Assembly: GCA_905116865.2 (NCBI GenBank)
Contig: CAJHNH020006079.1
Span: 171,501 to 235,500, forward strand
Length of the DNA: 64,000 nucleotides
Source: Candidula unifasciata
Lineage: Eukaryota; Mollusca; Gastropoda; Stylommatophora; Geomitridae
Direction of reading: 5' to 3'
The stretch's first letter is position 1. Each line of letters starts with the position of its first letter. The translations under genes were made by a program, and so were the position numbers. Positions 33,148-44,548 of this stretch are shown here, piece by piece. Below the pieces are notes generated by a model. The model saw only the letters and a list, made by a program, of their open reading frames with translations. It was not told where the DNA came from and did not search any database.

Positions 33148-33373
33148 GGAGCTGAACGTTTCTTTGTCCCTCATTCTGTTAAATAATATAAACACTAATT
33201 TACCTTTTTCATTACACGATAAAAGCGTAACTTTGGACTAATTTAGCACTCGCCTTATCTGATACGGTGATTACGTTACGAACATGTTTAAGAGCAGACG
33301 ATAACATGTGTGGGGGTCGTCTAGGTGATAGCCATTCCCAGTGATATAGTACGTATATTTATCTATGATATGC
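33148..33373 (+). repeat. Unclassified repeat G, copy 1
   Basis: Shares GAACGTTTCTTTGTCCCTCA, AAAAGCGTAACTTTGGACTA, CCTTATCTGATACGGTGATT and AACATGTGTGGGGGTCGTCT with 33751-33999 in the same order. Not coding. Confidence 0.8.
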
Positions 33374-33750
33374 TATTGCAAAGTTTCCCACCCGGGACTA
33401 CATCCTGAACACCTGAACGTTTTACTAAACTGACACATAGTGTCACTTTATGGAGCCATCTTGTAAGTGAAGTCCCACACACTCCAGTCTGTTCACACGT
33501 GTAATCTAGTTTAAAAGCGAATAGGAACATTGAGAAAGAAATAGCAGCATAGACAACATGCGAATGTTTAACAAAGATCTTTCTCAATGACATCAGGAAT
33601 ACTTCCCCACAGAAACAAAATAAAATGACCCGTAAGTAACCATTCTGAGGGAGAAATAAAAACAATCATTCAATAACATTTATAACACAATCCTCTCGAT
33701 AGCAGTCACAACCTATCTGATAATGAACCGCATTGTCATGGTGGTAAGAA

Positions 33751-33999
33751 GTTGGGCTGAACGCTTCTTTGTCCCTCATTCTGTTACACAACATAAACGC
33801 TTACCTGAACCTTAGTTGTTGTTTTTACCCCTTTCATTACACGGTAAAAGCGTAACTTTGGACTAGTTTAGTACCCGCCTTATCTGATACGGTGATTACG
33901 TTGCTCGAACATGTTCAAGGGCAGACGATAACATGTGTGGGGGTCGTCTAGATGGCAACAATTTCCAGAGACAGTATTTATAATTATCAATGATATGCC
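33751..33999 (+). repeat. Unclassified repeat G, copy 2
   Basis: Direct repeat of 33148-33373 with a roughly 20-bp indel (CTGAACCTTAGTTGTTGTTT). A further shared phrase, AACCGCATTGTCATGGTGG, lies at 33727 and at 34022. Confidence 0.8.
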
Positions 34000-34049
34000 C
34001 CTCCATTTATCCCTAATAACAAACCGCATTGTCATGGTGGTTAGTGAGC

Positions 34050-34240
34050 GTTCTTCTTCTACTTAGCGTTCCTTGACTGCAAACTCCAGCGGTAGGTTAA
34101 AGTTATTAACCCACATCTGGACCTTAATCTTGTTCCATGAGTTCTGCGCGCACATTCATTTTACAAAAACCATATGAGCAGCCTTCAGTCTACGAAATTT
34201 AGAAGAGGGGGACTAGTAGGATCATAGACACTCATGTGTT
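34050..34240 (+). repeat. Repeat F, diverged partial copy
   Basis: TGACTGCAAACTCCAGCGGTA, CCACATCTGGACCTTAATCT and TGTTCCATGAGTTCTGCGCG align with repeat F in order. Confidence 0.5.
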
Positions 34241-34894
34241 AAGAAACCTTCAGTCGCTGAGACTCAAAGGAAGAGAAACTCGTCACATAGACTAGAACAG
34301 CGACCTTCAAGTGATTTGAGGGCACTATTAACTAAACTTCCCATAAACATAAAGCCAATAATGAAAACTTCATCCAAACAGTTTCATTCAGCGCATTAAA
34401 GACAACTGAACATTATATTTGCACTTATTTTCTTATTTTCCTAAGTATTCAAACTGCTTTAGGGTAGGTGTGCCGTGAAAATTGTTTGCCTGACAAGGGT
34501 GCCGCATGGAGAAAAAAAGTTTGAGTTAAGCTCCACTAGTATACACACGCACTAAAAGCATAAGGCAGCCATCAGAAGCGCAAACACAAATAGACATAGA
34601 ATTGCAGTTCACCATTGCCACTCGCTATTTTCTAAATTTTACCTTTCAGAAGACTACAGACTTTGGTCCCAGTCGAAAATCATACCAAACGGAATCCTCA
34701 CATCACAGTGTCGCGCCATGCACCCAACTCAGTAGCTGGGCAACAAAACTATTCATTCAGTCTACCACAGGAGAAAAATACAACGGCCATCGTCTGTCAG
34801 AAGCAAAAATTTGGCACGACTAAAAATTGCTATTGCCTATCATCCATTTTGACCTTAAGTTCCGTTTTTTCTTTTAGACAAGAAGCCATCAGGC

Positions 34895-36075
34895 ACACTG
34901 ATTACTGATTTAAGAATTGACATCGTAGTACACTGGGCATACCCATAGGTGCTCCGTCTCCTGCAGCAAATGACGTATAGTTTATATGCTAACTGTTCCT
35001 GTAGCACACTGATAATACACACGCCGATCACTTCCTCCCATCCGTCTATCCTTGTTGGATATACACTTAATTCCTCGCTCACACATTCTTGCCCATGTTA
35101 TTTCATCTAACCTCGTGTCTTCTGCCAAAAGTCGTTCATAAATGGTCTTCAGAATATCTCTCTTGTCCAATACGAGTGTTCCCGTAGCTTTCGCTTTTGT
35201 AGCCAGATAATCCGCTCTTTCATTCGCTTGCACTCCTGCATGCACCGGACAGTATATCCACGTGATTTCTGCAATGTTGGCCTACTAATGGATGGTATCC
35301 ATTCATGCCACATTAGAACATTTGAACCTTCCGCAATGCCTACTGACAATTAGACACAATAATTCCTCTGGTAACTTTGTTTTTTGCTATCCACTTCAGA
35401 GCTGCAGTGGTTGCCTCCATTTCTATTCTCATGCTTGAAGTTGTAGATAAAAAAGCTCTGTTTTGTTCTGCCACAATTTTTCCTTTCATTTTAGCTGAGA
35501 ACCCCCAGCCAGATCTTACTCCACGTTGAACAGAACCATCGGTGTACTCTACTACATCATCTAGTCGAGCCTTTCCATCTATCAGTCATTGTACCTCTAA
35601 TTCTGACATCCGTTACACCACTCTCTACATTCTCTTACTAAAGTAATAATGACCTGATTGAAACTGCTGTTGTGGGTGTTCGTGTCGATCCATTCTTGCC
35701 CCCGGTGTATTTGCTTGACTGGGGCCACCGTCTCGATGGTATCTTCAGCTAGTGCCATCCATGACTTTCCTCTTTTCAACAGGTCTTATTTTATAATCGT
35801 TCAAATTATCAAGCAGCGGATGCCTTTCGTCACTGGTAACTCGCATATAGGCCTTGGCTTGCGCCAGTGACAGTCTAGAGGTTACCGATGTCAGCCCAAA
35901 CATATAGCTCATTGCTCTAACTGGGGTGTCCCGTGTGCAACCCAAGACGATTCTCATTCCTTCATTTGGAATCCTTTCAAGCTTTGTACACTGTGAAGCA
36001 GATACATATTTAATGAAACTTAGTCCATCCCAGAACAAGATGCTTGGGCACGGCAACACTCGGGATGATATAATC
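34895..36075 (-). mobile_element. I-like LINE: end of RT, RNase H and C-terminal tail
   Basis: Minus-strand order: KLERIPNEGMRIVLGCTRDT (end of RT), ERHPLLDNLNDYKI, EYTDGSVQRGVRSGWGFSA (RNase H first Asp), MEATTAALKW (second acidic), HAGVQANERADYLATKA (third motif), then ATGTVSI and TEHLWVCP. All RNase H blocks are recognisable, but stops and frameshifts are present (about 35340, 35590, 35745). Its 5' end is cut by a hAT MITE at 36076. Confidence 0.85.
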
Positions 36076-36349
36076 CAGTGTTCTTCAATCAAAGAAAAGT
36101 CCAGGTGGACAGGTGGGCCACCACCAATGTCTGCTTAATTTAACTGGGTACAGTAGATTGTTTTTTTTTTTTCCCCAGGGATTGCAATTTGAAGGATTAA
36201 CACGTCTAATAGGATGAAAATATACCCCAACAGCGGAAAAGTGTATGCTTGTGACTGTTATCTAAATTTGGTTTTGTGTGTGCATTTGGTTAGCCGAAAA
36301 TCTCTATTGCTTTGGCAGGCAGCGGGAATAAACAAGTTAAGGAACACTG
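36076..36349. mobile_element. hAT MITE inserted in a LINE
   Basis: Ends CAGTGTTCTTCAATC and, from the right, CAGTGTTCCTTAACTTG. Flanks are ATATAATC (36068-36075) and ATATAAAC (36350-36357), 7 of 8 identical. A 274-bp non-coding interior with a T-run. Confidence 0.7.
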
Positions 36350-37480
36350 ATATAAACTAACTGCAGCACAAAACAAGCTAGTTTGTGCCATCTAATGACA
36401 TAAACAGGTTCCAAATCATAGGAACGACTTGTTCCAATAAAAGAAAAAAAAAAACTAAACATCTGCCTCGTTCAAAAATGCTTTATATATAATTGGCTAC
36501 GCTTGACTTGTTTTGGTTTCTTTACAAACAGTTCTTTTTTCTGGTATGGTTCCCGTTGCTGTTTCGGTCTTGAATTAGTGACTTGACTTGCTTTGCGAAG
36601 AAAAATAGATTGTCATCTTCAACTAGCACCCCCTCCCCCTTTTCCCAGTGGGAAGCTTTGGGTTATAATTGTAGCTAGGTTTATTTGTGCCATATTAGCA
36701 TCACTAGCCACCAAGTAGCCCTGAAAAAGACTTGCAGTGTGGGCGCGATCCAGGGAGACAGGCGCAAACACTGTCCAGACCTGCGACAAAGTCGTCTACC
36801 GGCCAGCTATGGGGGACCCGCTCGCCAAAGCCTTGAACCGTGTCGGATTTTATGTTTTTATCAGTTTAGTGTGGCTAGCCTGCGGCCTAGCGCACACTTA
36901 AGGGCGGAGTCACACAGGAAACACGTGCATGAGTGTGTACATAACCATGCCCGGATTTGGATAGAGAACCCTTTTAGATTTCTCTGAGTGATTTATATTA
37001 AATCCCGTCAGTTCTACCGAATAAGCGTAGTATATCACTTCCTTTTAAACTGATTTGAAACTGTTTGCTGCTTCCCTGGGTCTCTGCCCATGTAGTATGC
37101 CTTTATGTTGTCTACACATAATTCAAACTCCACCCCACTAAGACAGAGTTTATGTTCATATTATAATAAACTTACGTACGATGATTTCAGGAGGAGAGCC
37201 GGCACAGAACCAATACTGAACTTTATAGGTAGACAACAAATCAAAATGGCGTGTGCACGTCGCTATGGAAACAAGTGGACTAAGAACATGACTAGCTAGG
37301 CACCCCCAAAAAGGTGTCTTCATTAGCCATATCTATCGTACAGCTTGAAATCGGCAACTATGAAATACGGACGGAATTTATCTCAAACCATCGAAATGGC
37401 ATCATATGTTACAGAAATGTATATTAACCAAGCAAAGGTAGAATAACAAATACAGGAACATTTTACAAACGCAGCAGGGG
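36350..37480. other. No gene recognised; RTE trace
   Basis: At 37190-37250 a short RTE-like 3' fragment encodes GTEPILNFIGRQQIKM. The remainder, including a GC-rich stretch at 36740-36910, matches nothing recognised. Confidence 0.4.
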
Positions 37481-37482
37481 GT

Positions 37483-37995
37483 GTTCAACATTCGCGTAGC
37501 CTTCCCGGAGAGGTGTGTGTGTGTGTGTGGGGGGGGGGGGGTGTTCAACCTTCACGTTGCATTCCCGGAGAGGGTGTTCAACTTTCACGTAGCATTCCCG
37601 GAGGGGGTGTTCAACCTTCGCGTAGCATTCCCGGAGAGGTGTTCAACCTTCGCGTAGCATTCCCGGAGGGCGTGTTCAACCTTCGCGTAGCATTCCAGAA
37701 GGGGTGTTCAACCTTCGGGTGGCATTCCCGGAGGGGTGTTCAACCTTCGGGTAGCATTCCCGGAGGGGTGTTCAACCTTCGCGTAGCATTCCAGGAGGGG
37801 TGTTCAACCTTCGGGTAGCATTCCCGGAGGGGTGTTTAACCTTCGAGTAGCATTCCCGGAGGGGTGTTCAACCTTCGCGTAGCATTCCAGGAGGGGTGTT
37901 CAACCGTCGCGTAGCATTCCAGGAGGGGTGTTGAACCTTCAGGTAGCATTCCTGGAGGGGTGTTCAACCTTCGGGTAGCATTCCCAGAGGGTGTG
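37483..37995. repeat. 33-bp minisatellite, about 15 units
   Basis: The unit is GTGTTCAACCTTCGCGTAGC followed by ATTCCCGGAGGGG. Early units contain short G-run and GT expansions (37512-37545). Unit length is 11 codons, giving a spurious repetitive open frame (VFNLRVAFPEG), and no start or splice context is seen. Variation is mainly at TTCGCG/TTCGGG and CCCGG/CCAGG. Confidence 0.95.
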
Positions 37996-38069
37996 ATGAA
38001 AAGATTTTGTTAGCTAGATAGTTGGTCTTACTTTAATACTGCTTACATATTACTCAGGAATGTCTTTTC

Positions 38070-38330
38070 AGAGACGTGGTCAAGGTATTTGCCTTACGCT
38101 GTGAAGGTCGTGGGTTCGTTTCACAGCTGCATCGTTCGGCTTACGAGTGCAATTTTAAAGGAAATCCACGGGGTAGTCACCGGAGCTACGGTGTTCGTAC
38201 TTTGTGTGAAGCTCTGCGCCAAACCTATCAGTATTTATTCGATAGCTGATGTGGTAAACATCAACTATCGACGACCATTGCTTCCCTGAACATTTCCGTT
38301 ACCCATTTTTACACTGGGTTGACTTGTGTG
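38070..38330 (+). repeat. Putative tRNA-derived SINE, family D/E relative
   Basis: GACGTGGTCAAGGTATTTGC (A-box-like), GTCGTGGGTTCGTTTCACAG (B-box-like), then CGGAGCTACGGTGTTCGTAC, which resembles the distal part of family D. Confidence 0.5.
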
Positions 38331-38497
38331 ACAAGAATAACTACAATAGCCTCGATAGGAATTTGAATTAACAGTGTTTGATTCTGCAGTCAAGCGTCGC
38401 GCCTCAGTGCCCTCCCCCCCCCCCCCCTCACCCCACCCCCTCAGGATCTGGTGTTGTTTGTGTAATTTGTTTTAATGTCTCCCAACTTTTATTTTTA

Positions 38498-38745
38498 CCG
38501 GTAAAAAAAATCCCGTCATCTCCTTGTGAGAAGCAGTTTTTCGTTATTTGAAGCCCTACCCTAGCTCTTGCCAAGGCCGCTATATAACCCGACCATAAAT
38601 ATGATCTAATGGTTGAACGCGGCTTCTGGGACCTCTCCACGGGTGATCCTCATCCACATGGTGGCAATTAGTGTCATCGGGTGTTTATCGCTTGTGTTAT
38701 GTCCTGGTGGAGTAAGAATCTACTACTACTACTCAACTGTCGTAA
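38498..38745 (+). repeat. SINE family B copy
   Basis: GTTATTTGAAGCCCTACCCT, TCTAATGGTTGAACGCGGCT, TGGGACCTCTCCACGGGTGA, GTGTCATCGGGTGTTTATCG, ending in GTAAGAATC(TAC)n. The order matches 49780-50000. Confidence 0.85.
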
Positions 38746-38861
38746 CTAGACCTACAGATCACACGAATCATTACCCACACAGGACTGGAAGTTACACCCA
38801 CCCAGCAGGAAATGAGTGCCAGGATAAAAGACCCCAAAGTAAGAGGTAATGACCTTTTTTT

Positions 38862-39090
38862 ATAGACCAATCGGCACTTGCTGAGAGACTGTCAACCAAC
38901 ATTCCATCGAGTGCTTTTTTTTTTTACTTTCATGACTTTATCTGGTTAACAAGGCTAGGTCGACCAGGAAGCGAGGTTATTGTTTTTTGAAAAAAGTCCG
39001 GCTTTGTCAGGACCCGAATACAGACCTTCCGATCCACAGGCGAGCGTCTAGCCGATATTCACGGCGGTTCCCTACAGGATAAACACGGTA
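38862..39090 (-). repeat. SINE fragments (family C end, then tRNA-like head)
   Basis: TATAGACCAATCGGCACTTG at 38862-38885 is the reverse of the family C motif. At 38935-39085 the minus strand has a tRNA-like head with GAAGGTCTGTATTCGGGTCC. Confidence 0.45.
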
Positions 39091-39950
39091 GGCAGAATTT
39101 AAACGGCTTTACTAATCGAGTGCCAATTGGAATTCAACATGGTGGTACCACGGAGTTCGAACATAATCCTTTCGATCGAGGTAACATATGAGCACCATAT
39201 GCCCGAAGGGTTGGGATATCCATGGTTACGAGCCAAAGGTTTAACAACTCATGGTTTCTGGATATTTAAAATATAGCACATTAATTACTAGAAAGCGCAC
39301 AAAGACGATCCTTGCGTGCGTCCCTACCCCTTTCCTCCCCTTTTCCTCGAATACTTACTTAGAAGATGCACCTGAAAGAATAAGAAGAAGAGAAAAGAAG
39401 AAAAGACTGGAAACCAGTCACACCGCATATCACATAGATCACAGCATTAAACCGCCCATAAAGAATTAGAACTGAACTGGTTATACTCACCCGCCTGCCA
39501 TTATCCGTGCTTTGGCGAAATCTATTTATTCAAGCAGTTAGCCAGCAGACACTGACTTCACCCACCGCTGTGCTCGTTGCTAACAGAGACAACACACCAG
39601 ATCCCGAAGTACTTCGATATTTATTAAAAAAACAGCAAAGCAAACGCATACACCGTTACAAAACTAAGACAGAAGTAATGTTACTTTAACTGATAGGAAG
39701 TAAAGTAAGGAAGCCCAAGTGAATCAGCGGAGACACGGTGCACAGACAGATTTGACTACAATGTTTTGAGTCTGACTTAGCGAGCAGATCTCACACAGCC
39801 GAACGGTAAAATCACGCAGCGGTAGAAAGAATTTGATTCGCTCCCCAGTTACGTACATTCGCCCAGTTGGGGGAGGGTAAATAGTGAATTAGGCCTTAGA
39901 ACAGTCAATACTAAGTTCTTGTTTGCGGCACTATCCTTTCACTGTCACCT
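39091..39950. other. No gene recognised
   Basis: No coding similarity, tandem repeat or transposon end identified. Confidence 0.35.
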
Positions 39951-40139
39951 ATGTATAATAATTATAGAATTAAAAAGTGCATTAAACGCAGCGACACACA
40001 CACGCACACACACACACACTCACACACACCAAACGAGGGGACACTGGGAGGCGGGAAGGGAGGGGATGGGCGTGAGCACTTCACCAAATGTCTGGGCGAG
40101 GAAGGGGTGCTCATGAAGTTTAAGCCTCATATAAAATAA

Positions 40140-40256
40140 TAATAATAATAATAATGTGTTGATTCTTCTTCTTCTTCTTCTTCTTCTTCTTCTTCTTCTT
40201 CTTCTTCTTCTTCTTCTTCTTCTTCTTCTTCTTCTTCTTCTCCTCCTCCTCCTCCT
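40140..40256. repeat. (AAT)n and (CTT)n/(CTC)n microsatellites
   Basis: ATAATAATA at 40133-40155, then an uninterrupted (CTT)n run from about 40166 to 40240, changing to (CTC)n. Confidence 0.95.
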
Positions 40257-40734
40257 TCTTTCGTGGCATTTTTCAGATGATAATCTTTTGAGGTTCTTAG
40301 CTGCAGATATCACCTGTCTTAATTCACCTCTGTAATCGGTCTTCTCCTTGTCGTTAGTGACTCCAAGTGTTCATAGAATTGCAGGTAAATTGTTTCTCGA
40401 CGTCTCTTAGTGTACCTCCTGTTATACTTTCATTGGGGAAAAAACACCCCACCAATTTCCTGGTGGAAAAAGATGGAGTGCTCAAGAAACTAAAGTCTAA
40501 TTTAAAATAATAATAATGTGCTGATTCTTCTTGTTCCAAGTTTGTAGATCTGCAGGTCGGTTATTTCTCTACGTCTTATTAGCATATCTCTCGTGTTATA
40601 GTCCTATTTAACTCTTTTGTGTACCTAGTTTTTGTTTTTCTGCTAATTGCCGCAAGCCAGTGTTCGTAAATCCATTTTCTTCGGTGCACTGGTCGACCGC
40701 CAACAAATTTCTGCCTATTTTTTGCAACGAGCTA

Positions 40735-40780
40735 GGTTAGTTGCGTATCCTTTACAGGACGTTGCAGAACCAACCACAGC
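40735..40780 (-). repeat. SINE family A, 3'-end fragment
   Basis: TTAGTTGCGTATCCTTTACA and GGACGTTGCAGAACCAACC match only the distal end of family A. Confidence 0.65.
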
Positions 40781-40864
40781 ATTTAGAGTTATATCTTGAG
40801 AACTTTGATTAACGCTAAAAAGAAAGCTGAACGAGTCGTCTTCTGGTGTCCTTCTTGTGTCCAG

Positions 40865-41145
40865 ATTCTTCTTCTTTGTTCACCGGCTGTAAGCCCTGGC
40901 GGAAAGTCCTGGTTGTTCGCCCATTTTGACTTTGTGCTAAGGCCTGATTTTTGCGTGTATCTGTTTTACTGGCTTATTTGTGTGCGGTTGTTTGTCCCTT
41001 GCCGCTCGGGCAGATGCACTCCGACTTCGAAGGAAGTCAGCTAGTCGACTCCTTCCACATGCTTGTTGGAGAGGCAATCGTCTATTCCCCCCCCCCCCCC
41101 TTTTCCACAATTGAGACCCGAAATCGACACGGGGATGTCCGGATT
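40865..41145 (+). repeat. Repeat F, near full length
   Basis: TTCACCGGCTGTAAGCCCTG, GCGGAAAGTCCTGGTTGTTC, GGGCAGATGCACTCCGACTT, CGAAGGAAGTCAGCTAGTCG, then a C-run and CCACAATTGAGACCCG. A high-quality copy. Confidence 0.75.
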
Positions 41146-41344
41146 TATTTTCAGTATTGTCTGAGATTTTGGATATCACTCTACCTAAAATAATACCATT
41201 ATCTAAGTTATAAAACTATGGAATAGCCGGTCGTTTTTTTTTTTTCTTTTTCACTTCCTGTTTGTGTGAATAGACTTTAACCCAGCGCTTCAGATATCAT
41301 AGTTAACGCCTCAGATATACCAGATTTTCTAATCGCTTAGCAGC

Positions 41345-41632
41345 AGCAGGCGGCGTCCGTGGCTAAGGCGTTGCGAGTCCGACTCGTAATCCAACGTACC
41401 GCGATCGAAACCCACTGCGGGCTGCGTGGATTTTTATCGTGGTGTGGGACGTCGCAGGTCGACCCATCCTCAAATGGGTACCAGGATGGGCTGTCCTGGG
41501 AAAGTAAAGACAGCCGGCGTAATGCTGACCACATTACCCACAGAGTGCTGATGGTCTGCAAAAATATGGGCGCTCTTTCCATATGCCCGATACGCCTAAA
41601 GGCGTGGAAAGGGATCTTTACTTTTTTTTTAA
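41345..41632 (+). repeat. tRNA-derived SINE, family C, full length
   Basis: tRNA-like head GGCGTCCGTGGCTAAGGCGT (A box) and GCGATCGAAACCC (B box), then GGTCGACCCATCCTCAAATG, GTAAAGACAGCCGGCGTAAT, GAGTGCTGATGGTCTGCAAA and AGGCGTGGAAAGGGATC, ending in a T-rich tail. This is the reference copy. Confidence 0.85.
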
Positions 41633-41744
41633 GCAGCAGCAGGTGTCCCATTAGCGGACAATGGTATTTACCAAATAAACTGCCATCTACATTTGGTTGT
41701 GTCTTTATGTTTGGCTAGCAGTCACATTGTCGCGAATCAGTTTT

Positions 41745-42470
41745 CCTAGTTTTAGTGAGCTGAAGTATTTGATATATAATCTACTACTAATGCAGAGTCA
41801 GAGTAGCTGCAGACAAGAGGCACATCCTGCATGAAGCCCTGTGTAGAGGTAATGGTCACAGATTGACAAGAGGAAGGTCTTGGATGGCGCAGGCTATAGA
41901 CACAATTAGACATGTGTGACGGCTTAATAAATGTGAGCGAGGAGAAGAGTGGGTCAAAGTTTCCGAGCAAGAATTAAACTTGTGTTGGGTTCTAACCACT
42001 TTAGGTCGTGAGTGCATGGACTGGCCAGCTGGTGCTGCAGAATCAGAAGTTCAAAAAATGATCCATGACAATTCCCACCCAGTTGGTGTGATTATCTACT
42101 CAGATGGCTCTGTGTTAAGAGGCAGATAAAGTGAATGGGAGTTCATAGCAAAAGCGAATGGAGTAGCTTAGTACAGCAAAGCCTGGCATATATAATGTTT
42201 AGTATGAGAATGGACGTGGAGGCAGTCACTGCTGCTTTTCGCTAGCTTGAGAATCAGCTGTACACACATGTGATAATTGTATCTGACTCACGGAGCATGT
42301 TGAGAAAGGTGGAGACAGGCATGCTCCATGCAGAGTGGCAAGCATCGCTTCAGAGGTCCTGGGTAATAAGCTTCTTTTGGCTATTTTCTCAATGTAATGC
42401 CTTTGTGATGGGAAACCAGCAGCCAGATAGCCTGGCCTGTTCTGCATCACTTGTTGGTGAAGTGATGTTG
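41745..42470 (+). mobile_element. I-like LINE fragment (RNase H region)
   Basis: Encodes HILHEALCRGNGHRLTRGRS, VIIYSDGSVLRGR (RNase H first Asp) and IVSDSRSMLRKVETGMLHAE after frameshifts. Related to 5375-6230. Decayed. Confidence 0.75.
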
Positions 42471-42477
42471 ATTTGAG

Positions 42478-42750
42478 TTGATTCAAGAACCGACATCACA
42501 GCACTCGGGTCATTTCCATAATCGCTCCGTCCCTATCTTCAGCAGCCAACGTAGAGTTTTGATTCGGGTACCAGTAGCATTCTGATTAAACGTCTGTCTT
42601 GCCTTTCCTCTAAGTCTCGAGCATCTGTCAGAACCTCTCGTCACTCCCTTCTGCATCAGTCTCACCAGACTGTGGTGATTGATCTGTCCCTCTGAACTGT
42701 ACACGCTCTCCCACAAGGCACTAACCACATCTGCCTTATCATGCATGTTA
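42478..42750 (-). mobile_element. I-like LINE 3' end, inverted
   Basis: The minus strand encodes HDKADVVSALWESVYSSEGQ, RCSRLRGKARQTFNQNATGT and LRWLLKIGTERLWK, the standard C-terminal tail. It faces the plus-strand fragment at 42795. Confidence 0.8.
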
Positions 42751-42794
42751 AATTATATGTCTAGGCTCTCTGGGAACTAACGAACAGTGCGGAG

Positions 42795-43014
42795 GCACCC
42801 ATATGTTATTACTGTCGGAGGAGAATGACGCTGTGGATAGTTATCTTGGGATCTGGCCGGCGCTCAACACTCATGGAAAAGGCGAAACGGATAAACAATT
42901 AGACAGTTACTGGTGCCATCGGAATCAGATCTCGTCGCTTGCTGTTGAAGATGGGGAGGATCGCTTATGGAAGTGTCCAGATCGCTGTGATGTCGATTCT
43001 TAATTCAACATTTT
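42795..43014 (+). mobile_element. I-like LINE 3' end with GGTTG-rich tail
   Basis: Encodes GEDRLWKCPDRCDVDS near the end, equivalent to the HLWxCPxCxDVNS terminus. Directly followed by the GGTTG-rich array, which is probably its expanded 3' tail. Confidence 0.65.
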
Positions 43015-43275
43015 GGTTAACTGGTTGGGCAGTTCGTTGGTTGGGCAGTTCATTGGCTAGGCAGTTCGTTGGTTAGGTAGTTCGTTGGTTGGGTAGTTCG
43101 TTGGTTGGTTGTGGTTTGCCTGCTGGCTGGCTGGGTGGTTGATTGACTGATTGGTTGGTTTGCTAGTTGGGTGGTTGGTTGGGTGATTGGTTGGTTGGGT
43201 GGTTGGTTGATTACGTGGTTTGTTGGGTAGTTAGTTAGTTGGTCGTTAGTTTGCCTGCTGGCTGGATGGTTGACA
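43015..43275. repeat. Degenerate GGTTG-rich simple repeat
   Basis: Tandem variants of GTTCGTTGGTTGGGCA and TTGGTTGGGTGG over about 260 bp. Confidence 0.85.
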
Positions 43276-43294
43276 ATTTATTGTAGTAGTAGTA

Positions 43295-43495
43295 GATTTT
43301 ATCCCACTAGGACATCACCCGATGGACACCCGATGACACAAAGTGCCACCATGTGGATGAGGATCATCTGTGGAAAGGTCCCGGAAACTGCGTTTAGCCA
43401 TTAGACCATCTTTATACCGTGCTATATTGCTGCTCCCGGCAAAAGCTAGGATGGGGCTTCAAATAACGAAAAATTGCATCCCACAAGGGAGATGA
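43295..43495 (-). repeat. SINE family B copy
   Basis: ACACCCGATGACACAAAGTG, GGAAAGGTCCCGGAAACTGC, TTTAGCCATTAGACCATCTT, GGCAAAAGCTAGGATGGGGC. Uninterrupted, and useful for defining the insertion at 29774. Confidence 0.85.
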
Positions 43496-43517
43496 CTAGT
43501 TATAGGAACAATTTTCA

Positions 43518-44275
43518 GTGACAGTCTCTAATAAGTACCAGGTGTTGCAACAGTTAGCTGAAGATGTCAGCACTGACGTCTGCTGGGATCAGATCAAAGG
43601 AATCTGGAATAAATCTTGTGTAGAAGTTCTTGGCAAGAAAGAACGGAAACATAAAGCGTTGATAACACCAGAAACCGTTCAATCGATTGAAGAAAGAAAA
43701 AGTAAAAAGGCCGACTTAAAGAATTGCAAAACTAGAGTTGCTAAAGCAAGAGCTCAGGTTAAATACACAGAAGCCAATAAGGAAGTTAGAAGGCGTATAA
43801 GGGCTAATAAAGTGAAATATTTAAATGATCCAGCACAAGAAGCGGAGAGAGCAGTTGCAAAAGGAAATCTCAGAGAACTTTATAGCAACACAGGTAAATA
43901 AGTAGGTAAATATAGTCAGCCAACTGGATCAATCAAAAATAGACAAGGAGAGGTACTTACTTACACTGACTATCAAATGGACATATGGGCTGAATATTTT
44001 GAAATGCTTTTAAATAGACCAGGCCCAGAGGTTCCTCCGGATATTTAGCCTTTAGAAATTGAACTGGATGTCAACTGTGAGATACCATCTAAAGAGGAGA
44101 TTAGAAAGGCTATCCATCTTCTCAATGAAGGAAAGGCGACAGGTCTAGATGGTATCCTAGAAGAAGCCATTAGACCCAATATAAACACGTCAACAGAATT
44201 GCTACATAGATTATTCAGTAAAGAATGAGAGACCGAAGAAATACCAGCAGACGGGAGAGAAGGATATCTTGTGAA
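43518..44275 (+). mobile_element. LINE ORF2 middle part (linker before RT)
   Basis: The intact stretch 43518-43901 encodes NKYQVLQQLAEDVSTDVCWD, EVLGKKERKHKALITPETVQ and ANKVKYLNDPAQEAERAVAK, the linker between endonuclease and RT in a widespread LINE group. After a stop it continues with VLTYTDYQMDIWAEYFEMLL and IRKAIHLLNEGKATGLDGIL (RT block with AxGxDGI). It ends abruptly near 44275. Probably the same broad group as the 3' end at 30784. Confidence 0.8.
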
Positions 44276-44496
44276 ACAGCTCCCTTTCTCTTGTCAAGTT
44301 CTACAGACCCCCAATCATCATTGTGGGTTTGTGCCTTTATGTGTCATATAAGATTTGATATCCATTACTTTAGTTTTTAAAAAAAATTCCGACTCCCTTT
44401 GAAAGACACACATTCACCTAAAAACAAATATTTGTATTCGTTTGTGATAACTACGAGTTTGGGTATTTCATTAAATTATTATCAAATATATATTTT

Positions 44497-44499
<3 letters not shown>

Positions 44500-44546
<47 letters not shown>
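44500..44546. repeat. (CA)n microsatellite
   Basis: About 23 CA dinucleotides without interruption. Confidence 0.97.

Positions 44547-44548
<2 letters not shown>

Noticed and set aside
33363..33665. 100-codon minus-strand frame starting MFLFLPQNGYLRVILFCFCG
   Set aside because: No similarity recognised, overlaps repeat G and lacks gene context; a frame of this length is expected by chance.
37483..37995. CRISPR-like array or coding repeat protein
   Set aside because: Contiguous 33-bp units without spacers; the open frame is explained by unit length divisible by three.
40020..40313. Poly-Arg frame
   Set aside because: Translation of a (CTT)n microsatellite, not a protein.
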